A stretch of DNA of 64,000 nt from an uncultured Oleiphilaceae bacterium. GTDB lineage: Bacteria > Pseudomonadota > Gammaproteobacteria > Pseudomonadales > Oleiphilaceae. The stretch lies in contig CAJXUY010000019.1 of assembly GCA_913060665.1 (NCBI GenBank), forward strand, positions 19,692 through 83,691, in the 5' to 3' direction. Under the pieces are notes generated by a model. It ran no database searches. It was not told the DNA's origin and worked only from the letters and a program-made list of their open reading frames with translations. Numbering within the stretch: position 1 is the first letter of the stretch; each line of letters opens with the position of its first letter. This document shows positions 45,481-54,661 of this stretch, piece after piece. Position numbers and translations under genes: made by a program.

Positions 45481-46530
45481 ATGAGTAGTGGTATTGAAGC
45501 TATTAAGTGGGAAACTGGCCATCTTGATTTACTAGATCAGCGATTGTTGCCTACTCAAGAGCTGTATATTTCATGCAGCACCTCTTCTGAGGTCGCAGAT
45601 GCCATTACTCAGATGGTGGTGAGAGGTGCGCCAGCAATAGGTGTTAGCGCCGCTTATGGTATGGTATTGGCCTGCCATTCCGCATTTCTTCAACATGAGG
45701 GTAGTTGGAAAGCTAACATTGTTGATGCAATTAACGAATTGGCGAACTCTCGGCCTACTGCGGTCAATTTGTTTTGGGCGCTGGATCGAATGAAACGTTT
45801 GATTAATAGACTTCCTGATGTACAAAACCCTACTGCTTCATTACTCGATGAAGCCACGAATATTCACAATGAAGATATCGAATCCAACAAGTTGATGGGT
45901 AAGCTCGGTGCTGAGTTGATGGCAGAGTTGTCTGATACCCCGTTTTCGGTAATAACACATTGTAATACAGGCTCTTTGGCTACCGGTGGATTCGGGACTG
46001 CATTAGGAGTTATACGACATGGCTGGGCGCAAGAAACAATCAAACATGTCTATGCTGATGAAACGCGGCCATGGCTTCAAGGGTCAAGATTAACGGCTTG
46101 GGAGCTTGAGCGAGATGGAATTTCAGTTACTTTGAATGCAGATTCTGCCGCCGCTCATATTATGAAGCAGGGAGATGTTAAATGGGTCGTAGTAGGTGCT
46201 GACAGAATTACCGCCAATGGTGATGTGGCTAACAAGATAGGTACATATAGTTTAGCGGTTTTGGCTCGCTATCATGGCATAAAATTCATGGTGGTTGCTC
46301 CGTCTAGTACGGTTGATATGTCGCTTGTATCCGGAGACTTGATACCCATAGAAGAAAGAACGGGTACAGAACTGACTTCTATACAAGGTATTCAGCTTTC
46401 GCCTAAAAATGTAGGTGCAATTAACCCTGTTTTTGATGTGACCCCCGCTGATTTAATTGACGCGATTGTCACCGAGCAGGGCATCGTATTAAAACCCACA
46501 CTAGAAAAGATGAAAGCGTTATTAGGCTGA
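45481..46530 (+). CDS. mtnA: Methylthioribose-1-phosphate isomerase MtnA
   Basis: MtnA isomerises 5-methylthioribose-1-phosphate in methionine salvage. The 349-aa protein shows [30 protein letters not shown] (active-site Cys) and [16 protein letters not shown] and [21 protein letters not shown] 45481 has AGAGG six bases upstream. It is divergent from mtaD across a 206-base region. In Pseudomonas gyrA follows mtnA; here it does not. Confidence 0.95.
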   Translation: MSSGIEAIKWETGHLDLLDQRLLPTQELYISCSTSSEVADAITQMVVRGAPAIGVSAAYGMVLACHSAFLQHEGSWKANIVDAINELANSRPTAVNLFWALDRMKRLINRLPDVQNPTASLLDEATNIHNEDIESNKLMGKLGAELMAELSDTPFSVITHCNTGSLATGGFGTALGVIRHGWAQETIKHVYADETRPWLQGSRLTAWELERDGISVTLNADSAAAHIMKQGDVKWVVVGADRITANGDVANKIGTYSLAVLARYHGIKFMVVAPSSTVDMSLVSGDLIPIEERTGTELTSIQGIQLSPKNVGAINPVFDVTPADLIDAIVTEQGIVLKPTLEKMKALLG

Positions 46531-46554
46531 ATTCAATCAATAAGAGTATATGTA

Positions 46555-46845
46555 ATGAGTACACCTGATCGTAATAACCAACCTGAGGTTTACATTAAGT
46601 CTAACCCTAAAGGGATAATGCAAAAAACAGCGCTTTTTTTTGCATATGTTAGTTTTTTGTTGGCTGCAGTGAGTGGGGTGTTTTTATTCCTTAAGGCTCA
46701 AGAGCTCGGAGCGTCAGACCCTATCACTGCGAGCTTTCTGGCTTCTTTTTTCTTTTGTATTTTTACGGGAGTATCACTTTTTATTATGGGGAATGCAAAC
46801 CTACCTAATTTAAAGTTTGATAAACCCGTCGGTAAAAATGACTAA
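46555..46845 (+). CDS. Small two-helix membrane protein, unknown
   Basis: This 96-aa protein has two hydrophobic helices (about residues 23-45 and 57-78) joined by a short loop, and polar ends. I recognise no family. It starts 24 bases after mtnA in the same direction and ends before a palindromic hairpin, so it is probably cotranscribed with mtnA, but nothing links it functionally to methionine salvage. Confidence 0.65.
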   Translation: MSTPDRNNQPEVYIKSNPKGIMQKTALFFAYVSFLLAAVSGVFLFLKAQELGASDPITASFLASFFFCIFTGVSLFIMGNANLPNLKFDKPVGKND

Positions 46846-46876
46846 ACAAGGTTTACACTGATTAATCACCTAATGA

Positions 46877-46898
46877 TAAGGCCCAATAGCGGGCCTTA
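46877..46898. terminator. Palindromic hairpin between convergent genes
   Basis: TAAGGCCC (46877-46884) pairs with GGGCCTTA (46891-46898) around the loop AATAGC. It separates the small membrane gene from the oppositely read HTH gene, whose stop codon it overlaps. The tails are T-containing but not a clean T-run, so a bidirectional terminator is likely rather than certain. Confidence 0.5.
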
Positions 46899-47765
46899 CT
46901 TATCTGATCGCTTACTCTTCTGGTTCTTTTTATCGCTTTCTGGCTTGGGCTTAGCTGGTTTGTCTTCATTATCACTTTCAGTTGATTCTTCGAATGGAAC
47001 GTTTTCTTGTTCTGCAATAAAATGCAGGGACATATCAAATGCTTTTTTGGTGAACTCTAAGACCTTTTTATAGCCATCGTCTGACAGCTTTCTCGCTTCA
47101 TCATGGGCTCTAAATATATTAATAAACTGTCGCTCTCTTTCATATTGAAGTGGAAGCCGCCCGAGCCCCCAGTCACTTAAAATCCCCCAGATTTCCGGGT
47201 TGTAGGTTCGCGTATATTTGATAATGAAGGGTATAGGGTCGTTTCGTGCGAGTAGTGCTGACAGTCTTAAAATAAGCTCGAAAGAGAGTGTTGCCGTTCC
47301 GTTTTCTACTGCTTCAAGTATTGATTTATCTTTCAAGTTTAGCGCTTCATTGGCTTCTGATAGCGTTAGTCCGGCGACCTCTCGTAAATCTTTAAGAGAC
47401 TGTCCGGCTGTTAGCATTAGTTTTAACTGGTCTTGAGAGTGGATCAGCGCTTTCCCCACTTTAAAAGATGTTTGCGTTGTCCGTTTGGCAAACTTAAACG
47501 CCGATGAAGTTAGCTCACTAAGTCTATCAATCAGTGTATCATCATCAATATCATCTTCTGCGGTATGTTCGTTTTTGGCTCTGCGTTCTTGTGGCTCATA
47601 AAGGGGGACTTCATCATCTGTTTTTGTTTTGTTTTCATCACTGGATGATGGATTAACAACTTGATCCGGTATGCCGACGCTAGCTCTTAGGTCATCAGAC
47701 TCGTTTAGATGGTCTTCTAAAAACGCTTCAAGTGCATTGTGTTTTTCATGATTGTCATCGCCCAT
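46896..47765 (-). CDS. Helix-turn-helix (XRE-like) protein, unknown role
   Basis: The 289-aa protein has an acidic N-terminal third (residues 1-95), an XRE-like helix-turn-helix at about 118-170 (LKDLREVAGLTLSEANEALN, then LEAVENGTATLSFELILRL), a conserved-looking C-terminal region with WGILSDWGLGRLPLQYERER, and a Lys/Ser-rich tail. I cannot name its targets. ATG 47765 has AGGA nine bases upstream; ATG 47771 is possible but too close to it. It stands alone between hairpins. Confidence 0.75.
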   Translation of the reverse strand: MGDDNHEKHNALEAFLEDHLNESDDLRASVGIPDQVVNPSSSDENKTKTDDEVPLYEPQERRAKNEHTAEDDIDDDTLIDRLSELTSSAFKFAKRTTQTSFKVGKALIHSQDQLKLMLTAGQSLKDLREVAGLTLSEANEALNLKDKSILEAVENGTATLSFELILRLSALLARNDPIPFIIKYTRTYNPEIWGILSDWGLGRLPLQYERERQFINIFRAHDEARKLSDDGYKKVLEFTKKAFDMSLHFIAEQENVPFEESTESDNEDKPAKPKPESDKKNQKSKRSDK

Positions 47766-47888
47766 GAGCATTAGTCCTTTTCAATATAGCGCCGGTTGAA
47801 TCACTGTTTAAATGAGAATTTACAGTTTGTCTGTAGTTTAGCGTACTAGGTATCAGGAGGGGTAGAGAAGGGAGGGAGTATTGATCCC

Positions 47889-47914
47889 CGAAAGGCACCC
47901 TTTGAGCCCTTTCG
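47889..47914 (-). terminator. Weak hairpin after prc
   Basis: CGAAAGG (47889-47895) pairs with CCTTTCG (47908-47914). It lies 20 bases beyond the prc stop on the minus strand, but no T-run follows, so termination is uncertain. Confidence 0.3.
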
Positions 47915-47933
47915 AGAACCAGTCAACAAAACG

Positions 47934-50096
47934 CTATCGAAGTGTATAGTTAGCAGAGCTTTCACTATTGGTGGTAAAACGTTGATTAAACTCAATCAAA
48001 TCCAAAACAACTTCAGCACTCTCTTTTGCTATAAAGTCGAGCTCTTTATCTTTTTTCGGATTTGCTGCTAGCTCATCGTCATGCTCTTCCTTTTCATCCA
48101 TTGACTTAAAGGGCCCTTTGCCTTTTATATTGCGACTCTTATTGATGAGTTCAAGTTGTTTATTATCGAGCCCTAACTTTAATTTTTCTCGCTCGGCGGC
48201 GTTAAGTGAAAGGGTCGTTGTTTCTCTCCTTTCATTAAGAAAATCTATTTGCTCAAGTAATAGCTTGTACTCAGGTGTCGCGTTAAAACGTGCTTCATGA
48301 CGCCCTTTCAGTTGATTTAAAATATCAGATGTTGATGTGTACTTAGTGTGCTCAACTGGGTCTATTGCGTCCCAAGGTAGTGCTTCTGGTAATGCATCTT
48401 CACCGATTTCTGTTTTATCAATAGTTGAGGGTAGTTCAATGTCTGGAATAACACCCTTGTGCTGGGTGCTCGCGCCAGATACGCGATAGAACTTAGCCTG
48501 AGTGATTTTAATTTGACCATGGTTGAGTGACCGAACAGATTGAACGGTTCCCTTACCAAATGTCTGCCCCCCCATAATGACTCCGCGGCCGTAATCCTGA
48601 ATAGCTCCAGCAAATATCTCTGATGCTGACGCACTCATTCGGTTAACTAGTACAACCAACGGCCCGCCATACACCAATTCTGGGTCAGGATCTTTTAATA
48701 CATCGACCCCTCTGCTGTTTCTAATCTGAACCGTTGGGCCTTCTTTGATGAATAGCCCTGTTAGCATGTTGGCTTCCTGAAGGGAGCCGCCGCCGTTGTT
48801 ACGAAGGTCGATAACTAACCCGTCGATATCGTCTTTTTCTAATTCTTTAAGGAGGTCTTTAACATCTCGAGTGGTACTTTTGTAGTTTGGATCACCTTTT
48901 TGCATCGCTTTGAAGTCTGCATAAAACGCAGGGATGTCTATTATTCCGATACGTTTTGTGATGCCGTCTTTTTCAACTTCCATTACTTGGCTTTGAGCTG
49001 CTTGCTCTTCAAGCTTTACTTTATCGCGAACGATGTTGATCACTTTGGTCTGATTTTCATCTTTGTTTCCAGCTGGAACAACCTCTAACCGAACCGTTGA
49101 GTGCTTAGGACCGCGGATTAGGTCAACGACTTCATCCAGTCTCCAGCCAACGACATCAATGATTTCACCCTCTTTACCTTGACCGACACCTACGATTCGG
49201 TCGGCAGGGCTAAGCTGGCCTTGCTTATCAGCAGGCCCGGCAGGCACCATGCGAAGCACTTTGGTGTATTCGTTATCGCTTTGTAATACCGCACCGATAC
49301 CCTCAAGAGAGAGGCTCATGTTGATATTGAAATTCTCGGAGGTGCGGGGTGAAAAATAAGTCGTATGTGGGTCATAAACACCGGTAAAAGCATTCATATA
49401 GGCCTGAAAAGCATCTTCACTGCGGGTTTGTAACACTCGGTTGAGTTGGCTCTCGTAACGGGTTTTGAGCGTTTTCATAATCTCTTCGTCCGTTTTACCG
49501 GTTAACTTAAGAGAGAGCACCGCGCTTTTGAGTCGTTTACGCCACAGGTCATCCATCTCTTCTTTAGTAGTAAGCCATGGGCTATCTTTTCGGTCTGTTT
49601 GTAGTGTCTCGTTTTTGTCAAAGTCGAGCTTATCGATCCCGGTGTCGAGCATTGTTAGTAGATACCTTAGCCGCTCGATAACCCGCTTTTCATAGCTGTT
49701 GTAGATATTGAAGCCGGGTTCAAGTTGGCCGGTCTTCAATGCACCGTCAAGGCGAAATCTATAGGGTTCAAAGTCTTCTAGGTCGCTGGCTAAAAAGTAG
49801 ATTCTCTGACTGTCTAAGGTATCAAGGTAGTTTTCAAAAATACGTTCTGATAGCGCCCGGTCTATTGGTTGTTTGCGGTAATGGGATAATAGCAACTGTC
49901 TAGACACATGGATGCTGGCTGCTTGTTGTTCTTTATCGGGTGTTAATGGTTGAAAATCATCGGCACTAAGCGAGAGCGCCGAAACCGAGGTCGTGTTTAG
50001 CAAAGAAGCAAATGCCAATGCGCTAACTAGAAAAGAGGTTCGATTTAAGCTGAGTGAAGGAACAAATCGGCTAACGGTCTTTTTTGTCATCATCAT
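47934..50096 (-). CDS. prc: Tail-specific protease Prc/Tsp
   Basis: Prc is a periplasmic serine protease that degrades proteins with nonpolar C-termini and processes cell-wall enzymes. The 720-aa protein has an N-terminal signal peptide, the long helical N-domain, a PDZ domain (SLSLEGIGAVLQSDNEYTKV to GQGKEGEIIDVVG), and the S41 catalytic region with Ser in MSASASEIFAG and Lys in GQTFGKGTVQS. A C-terminal DUF3340-like domain follows. Three ATG codons in tandem begin the frame, so the exact start is unclear. An acyltransferase remnant lies upstream. Confidence 0.94.
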   Translation of the reverse strand: MMMTKKTVSRFVPSLSLNRTSFLVSALAFASLLNTTSVSALSLSADDFQPLTPDKEQQAASIHVSRQLLLSHYRKQPIDRALSERIFENYLDTLDSQRIYFLASDLEDFEPYRFRLDGALKTGQLEPGFNIYNSYEKRVIERLRYLLTMLDTGIDKLDFDKNETLQTDRKDSPWLTTKEEMDDLWRKRLKSAVLSLKLTGKTDEEIMKTLKTRYESQLNRVLQTRSEDAFQAYMNAFTGVYDPHTTYFSPRTSENFNINMSLSLEGIGAVLQSDNEYTKVLRMVPAGPADKQGQLSPADRIVGVGQGKEGEIIDVVGWRLDEVVDLIRGPKHSTVRLEVVPAGNKDENQTKVINIVRDKVKLEEQAAQSQVMEVEKDGITKRIGIIDIPAFYADFKAMQKGDPNYKSTTRDVKDLLKELEKDDIDGLVIDLRNNGGGSLQEANMLTGLFIKEGPTVQIRNSRGVDVLKDPDPELVYGGPLVVLVNRMSASASEIFAGAIQDYGRGVIMGGQTFGKGTVQSVRSLNHGQIKITQAKFYRVSGASTQHKGVIPDIELPSTIDKTEIGEDALPEALPWDAIDPVEHTKYTSTSDILNQLKGRHEARFNATPEYKLLLEQIDFLNERRETTTLSLNAAEREKLKLGLDNKQLELINKSRNIKGKGPFKSMDEKEEHDDELAANPKKDKELDFIAKESAEVVLDLIEFNQRFTTNSESSANYTLR

Positions 50097-50185
50097 AATA
50101 ATTATTTTGTATCACGCATTATAAAGTTATATCGATTGTAGGGCACCGGAACCTTGCTGACTAGCGCATTTGGGATTAATTATTG

Positions 50186-50539
50186 TTAATTCATGTAGGA
50201 TTTAGTAGTGAACGATGTTGAAATGAAAGGAAATATAGAATTGATCGATAATACAGGAAGGTTATCGATAAAGCCTGTTGTCAGGTTAGTCGCCGGGTCC
50301 GTTGCCCAAGCGCGTCCATCAGAGCCTCTTGGCACTAGGTACATGGATTCAACACCGCCTAGCACCACAAGGTCTTCCCAACCAGATCGAACTTTCATTG
50401 CTGCCATGTTTACCGCTTTCAGTCCTGACGCGCAAAAGCAATTGAGGGTAACGGGCTTTACCTCATGCAAAGATCCATCTTTTTTACGTTTGCCTCGAGG
50501 CGTGTGAATGGCGTCGTAGATAAATGCTTCGTTGCTCAT
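50186..50539 (-). pseudogene. Acetyl-CoA acetyltransferase (thiolase) remnant
   Basis: The 117-codon frame starts like a FadA-type thiolase ([17 protein letters not shown] to HEVKPV, residues 1-30) and then jumps directly to the active-site cysteine segment [13 protein letters not shown] and [15 protein letters not shown] (residues 31-90). About 55-60 residues expected between these parts are missing, without a frame change. After residue 90 the sequence (50186-50269) no longer resembles thiolase, and the C-terminal two-thirds of the family is absent. Conserved positions are also altered (NCFCAS for NRFCAS). It cannot be an active thiolase. No partner fadB is nearby. Confidence 0.85.
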
Positions 50540-50832
50540 AATCGTTGGCTCACATGCTGCGTTCGGCGTTAATCAAAATGGTTACCGAGTTTTTTGTTTT
50601 CAGTTTCTCTACCTTAGATTAGCGATATATGAGAAAAATGGCGATTGTTGACAAAAACGTTGGTGAAAAGTGCCACTGTTTTATTAAATAATGGCATATC
50701 CATTTGAATATTCAGGGTAATTAACTATGTTTTAGTACTAGCTGATTAGTTTTTGTATTCTTTGCGGGCTCATTTCATCCGTGTTTTTATAAAAACTCTA
50801 TATTTATGATGTCGTAATAAATAGGTATATTT

Positions 50833-51099
50833 ATGTCAATTATGGATAGTATTCAAAACTATTATGAGCCTTTGGTAATAGAAACACTTGCGGAGTTAAC
50901 GAGCGAAAAAGCGTTTAGTGACGATCTGCTAATAGATGTTATGTGTGTCGCGTTGAATCATCTTCCTCCACGCTACATTAGGCACGAGGTCGATATGATT
51001 TATTATCTTTCTCCAATAGAAGCGCAGGAAATGAGAGACAAGGTCAAAAGTGCAGTTGAAGATGCGCTTGCTTACGTAGATAAGCGGGCGCGCGAGTAA
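50833..51099 (+). CDS. ComFB-family protein
   Basis: The 88-aa protein matches the ComFB (late competence) family in IMDSIQNYYEPLVIETLAEL and the core DVMCVALNHLPPRYIRHEVDMIYYLSP. The cysteine pair found in many members before the core is not present here. ComFB proteins have recently been linked to binding of cyclic dinucleotides; whether this one does is unknown. It stands alone, with a 293-base AT-rich region upstream in which I see no other gene, and faces the DUF349 gene. Confidence 0.75.
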   Translation: MSIMDSIQNYYEPLVIETLAELTSEKAFSDDLLIDVMCVALNHLPPRYIRHEVDMIYYLSPIEAQEMRDKVKSAVEDALAYVDKRARE

Positions 51100-51107
51100 G
51101 TTTAAGT

Positions 51108-51144
51108 GGGGTTAAACTGAGATAGTCGTCGTCAGTCAAACCCC
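51108..51144. terminator. Bipartite hairpin between convergent genes
   Basis: GGGGTT (51108-51113) pairs with AACCCC (51139-51144) and, inside it, ACTGA (51116-51120) pairs with TCAGT (51132-51136), with a two-by-two internal loop. It lies between the ComFB-type gene and the oppositely read DUF349 gene; no T-run follows. Confidence 0.4.
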
Positions 51145-51177
51145 TTGACGTGAAGTGGTCTGGAGCGGAGGTTGTTA

Positions 51178-53994
51178 CTATGTCCGTTTTGCCAATACGT
51201 TATCTATCCTTGCTTCGAGATTTAACCTGACACTTTCAGGTATCAGGCAAAGCTGAAACCATTCCAGTAAATGTTTATCTAGTTCATCCTTTTTATTTCC
51301 ATTGTCTTGCTGGCTATTAATACCTTGAGATAGGCGATTAACCTGTAGTTGCATTCGCAGAGCTTGATCCTCTTGTGGCGAGTCTATTTCTGCGGCTATT
51401 TCACACTGTATGCAGACCGTCTTCGCGTTGTCAGCTGATATGACGTTATATTCTGTGGTCTCTTTCTCTGTCAGTGCTTTCCAAACGTCTAGTAGAGCGC
51501 TATTGACTGATTGTTCATGCTCTAAAGCAGAGGTGATCTCACCCGTTATGCCTGCACTGTTTTCGAGTGCGCCGCCTGACTGAAGTGTTTCGGCAACATC
51601 TCTGATTAACTTTGATACTCTGTTGCTCTCAAGCCATACCGCATTTTCTTTAATTGCTTTTTGTTTGGCTTGTTCAGACTTTAATTGGCTGATGAAACTT
51701 TCGAACTTCTGAGTCAGTTTTTCGTGATCTTTTTTAGGGAGTGGTGATATCTCTTTAAAACGCTGACGAAGCTCTTTGATTGTTTTATCTGATGCTGAGT
51801 CGGCGTTGTTAGATAGGGTTTCTGCTTCCTCACAAAGAGCGTCCGCCTGAGCAACTGCTTCACTAATTGCGTGTTGTTTGCTTTCGTTAGCGGCGTCTCT
51901 TCGTTTAAATATTTCGTCACAAGCGGCTCGGTACTCTTTCCAAAGGTTTCTATCGTCCTTATGGAGCGTAATACCTATTTGTTGCCATTCAGATTGTAGC
52001 GACTTTGCACCCTCAATCGCTTCAGATAGTGGTTCATGGGCGATAAGCGCTTGAGTCTTCTTGACGATGTTTTGTTTGAGTTGTTTGTTTCGCGCCCGCT
52101 CATTATCGAGATATTGATCTAATTTACCTAAAAGGTCATTAAATGACTTTTGTACACCTTTGTTTTCTTTGAACTCTACTGGGTAGCAGGCTTTCCACTC
52201 TTCTCTTGCGGCCCGATTAATTTTCTCAACCGCTTTCCAGTCGGTGTTACTCCAATCGTTTTGAGCAACAAAGTCGCCTACTTCTTTGCAAATGGTCTTT
52301 CGTTTTTCTACATTGCTTTTTTTAAGGGCTTTTTGCTCATCAAAATAGTCACGACAGGGCGTATATGCGGCATCACACCCTGCTTTAAAGCGTAGCCATA
52401 TTTTCTGGTCTGAAGACCCTCCTAATTTTTTCCACTCGTCCTGTAGTTCCTTTATCTTGTCAGCCTTGATTTGTGGCTCCAGATGTTGCTCTGCTAAACG
52501 CTCTATATGTTCACAAAGCTCGGTTTGTTTTGGGGTGACTGCATAGCCATGCCAATCTTTTAGTTCGTCTAGTTGGTTACCTAATAGTTGTAGCTTACCG
52601 GAGTATTGCGCTGATACTGATTTATCGAGGTAATGGAACAAGTGATTAAGTTCTTTAAATCGTTGGGATGATGGCTTTAACGCTCGGTTGTTCAAATCTC
52701 TATCTAGTAAGGTAAGTTTTTCTTCGATGTCTCGTTTAAGCTTACCGGTGTTTTCAAGTGTTTGTTTTCGTTGATCGGTTATATTGCCCACTGTTTTCGA
52801 TAACAATTTAAAAAGAGGGGGCGCTATAAAGGCGTGTGGCCAGTTCACTTGATCAATAAATGCTTTGATCTCTTTAAGGTCGGCGGCGCTACCTGTCGTG
52901 ACTGATGCTTCATTGTTTTGCAGAGCTAAAAACTGACCTTTGTTAGCCATAAATAATTGTGCAGACTTTAGATAGTGCTTAAGGTCACTCATGAATAGCT
53001 GATAACGCTTTTGCTCGGATTTTTCTACCGAGCTGTTTTTAGTTGCTTCAAGCCATCTTGTTTCTTGGGTTTTTATGATAGCGTCTAGGGCGGGCAGTTC
53101 ACTGGCTGATTCTATAGGCGTCACTTTAAAACGTTCGAACGTTTGTTCAAGAGTATTCAAAGTTTCAGTTCGTTCAGTCACTTGTTGACGAACCAATTGC
53201 TGTGCTAGCTCTACTTGCTCTTGTTCTTTCTTAAAGTGTTCTGACTTTGATATACAAGCTGTCTTGCTTGCTTCAAATCGTTCGATTAACGGGTTATCCA
53301 AGCATTCATCCAACGCCTTCCATGAGTCCAACAGCGATGTTAGCTTGGCACTATAAAGTTTTACTGTTTCGCTAGAGGCGTGGGCCTCTAATGATTTAAT
53401 TAACGCTTCTTGTTTTTCTAACGTTTCAGTACGCTGTTTTTTGTTCTCTTTGATTTTTTTAAGTTTTAATTTTGCTACTTGGTATACTTTTTTGTCTTTG
53501 TTTTTAACGAGCTTTTCTATAGCTGCAAGTGGGGCCTCATCAACTACTAATGCTACAGCAGACAGTCTAATTTGATTTAATTTAGAGTTAATGGCGATGG
53601 TTTCAAGCGCAGGAGCGGATAAACGGTTCAATGCACCCAAATACTGTTCAGCGTTTTCTGCGTTCACAATAAGTTCAATCAGCAATGACTCATCTGTTAT
53701 TAATTCGTATATGGGTAGCGCGTTGGACTTTGCAAGCTCTTCCAGTCTATCTTTAACGGCAGGTTTAATGAGTTCAGATGGATCCTGATAGAGACTTAGT
53801 AGAGTACTGATTGAGTCTATCTTATTGATTGCAGCTCGTCGTACTTGGTTGTCGGCATCATTTCTTGCTAGATCTAGAAGAACGTTTCTATCTTCTTCCG
53901 TTGATAGGTTAAGTCCAGATATATACTCTTTTCGAGTCATCGCGCTTGAACTTTTCCACTTAGGTTTAAATAGCTTTTTAAGAAATGCTGACAT
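51178..53994 (-). CDS. Large DUF349 coiled-coil protein
   Basis: This 938-aa charged, mostly helical protein contains several DUF349 repeats, for example around KTICKEVGDFVAQNDWSNTDW and the LQDEWKKLGGSSDQKIWLRFKAGCDAAY and WQQIGITLHKDDRNLWKEYRAACDEIFKRRD units (about residues 480-720). The N-terminal 200 residues look like HEAT-type helical repeats. It has no signal peptide and is probably cytoplasmic. The function of the family is not established. Its start faces recX. Confidence 0.85.
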   Translation of the reverse strand: MSAFLKKLFKPKWKSSSAMTRKEYISGLNLSTEEDRNVLLDLARNDADNQVRRAAINKIDSISTLLSLYQDPSELIKPAVKDRLEELAKSNALPIYELITDESLLIELIVNAENAEQYLGALNRLSAPALETIAINSKLNQIRLSAVALVVDEAPLAAIEKLVKNKDKKVYQVAKLKLKKIKENKKQRTETLEKQEALIKSLEAHASSETVKLYSAKLTSLLDSWKALDECLDNPLIERFEASKTACISKSEHFKKEQEQVELAQQLVRQQVTERTETLNTLEQTFERFKVTPIESASELPALDAIIKTQETRWLEATKNSSVEKSEQKRYQLFMSDLKHYLKSAQLFMANKGQFLALQNNEASVTTGSAADLKEIKAFIDQVNWPHAFIAPPLFKLLSKTVGNITDQRKQTLENTGKLKRDIEEKLTLLDRDLNNRALKPSSQRFKELNHLFHYLDKSVSAQYSGKLQLLGNQLDELKDWHGYAVTPKQTELCEHIERLAEQHLEPQIKADKIKELQDEWKKLGGSSDQKIWLRFKAGCDAAYTPCRDYFDEQKALKKSNVEKRKTICKEVGDFVAQNDWSNTDWKAVEKINRAAREEWKACYPVEFKENKGVQKSFNDLLGKLDQYLDNERARNKQLKQNIVKKTQALIAHEPLSEAIEGAKSLQSEWQQIGITLHKDDRNLWKEYRAACDEIFKRRDAANESKQHAISEAVAQADALCEEAETLSNNADSASDKTIKELRQRFKEISPLPKKDHEKLTQKFESFISQLKSEQAKQKAIKENAVWLESNRVSKLIRDVAETLQSGGALENSAGITGEITSALEHEQSVNSALLDVWKALTEKETTEYNVISADNAKTVCIQCEIAAEIDSPQEDQALRMQLQVNRLSQGINSQQDNGNKKDELDKHLLEWFQLCLIPESVRLNLEARIDNVLAKRT

Positions 53995-54139
53995 AAGTAT
54001 GTTTTCACCGTTATTATGGCGCTTATATTTAAGCGTCGAAACAGGCGCTCGTAAATGAGTGCCGATTAGTTAGGGGGCATAGTCTAACCCTGATTGTTCA
54101 ATTGCGGAATATGTGTTTAAAGATATTTTGAGGATATTG

Positions 54140-54631
54140 ATGAATTCACCTGAATCTGAGCCAGTGCTGCTTTTGGGCTTGGGCAATGATGCTTTGGCTG
54201 ATGTTAGGAGCAAGGTTATTCGTGCGCTTGCTCGACGAGAGCATAGTCGTTACGAGTTAAGGGTTAAAATGCTGCTCAAGTCGTTTGATAGTGATGTAAT
54301 TGAACTTGTTTTAGATGAGTTGGAGTCTGAAGGGCTGGTAAGTGATGAACGTTTTGCCGAAGCGTATTGCTACTACCGTAAATCAAGAGGGTTTGGGCCG
54401 GTTAGGGTGATATCCGAGCTTAAAGAAAGACAAGTAGCGGAGATATTAGTCGATGAATTCGTTGATTCAAATGAACAAAGTTGGTTTGAGTCAGCGGTCT
54501 GTCAAAGAGAGAAAAAGTTTGGTGTAAATAGGGTAGATGACTTTGCTCAGAAAGCCAAGCAGATGAGGTTTCTATTACAAAAAGGGTTTAATCATGACCA
54601 AATTTCATATGCGATGGAAAAGGTCTGTTAA
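54140..54631 (+). CDS. recX: RecX-family regulator of RecA
   Basis: RecX proteins inhibit RecA filament growth. The 163-aa protein has the three-helix repeats typical of the family: IRALARREHSRYELRVKML, ELVLDELESEGLVSDERFAEAYCYYRKSRGFGPVRVISEL and the C-terminal KRR-like region with MRFLLQKGFNHDQISYAM. ATG 54140 with GAGG seven bases upstream is preferred to the GTG at 54113. It is not next to recA, unlike in many bacteria, so an independent paralogue is possible. Confidence 0.8.
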   Translation: MNSPESEPVLLLGLGNDALADVRSKVIRALARREHSRYELRVKMLLKSFDSDVIELVLDELESEGLVSDERFAEAYCYYRKSRGFGPVRVISELKERQVAEILVDEFVDSNEQSWFESAVCQREKKFGVNRVDDFAQKAKQMRFLLQKGFNHDQISYAMEKVC

Positions 54632-54661
54632 CTCCGCTAGAAGCTATTCCTGCACTTGAGC

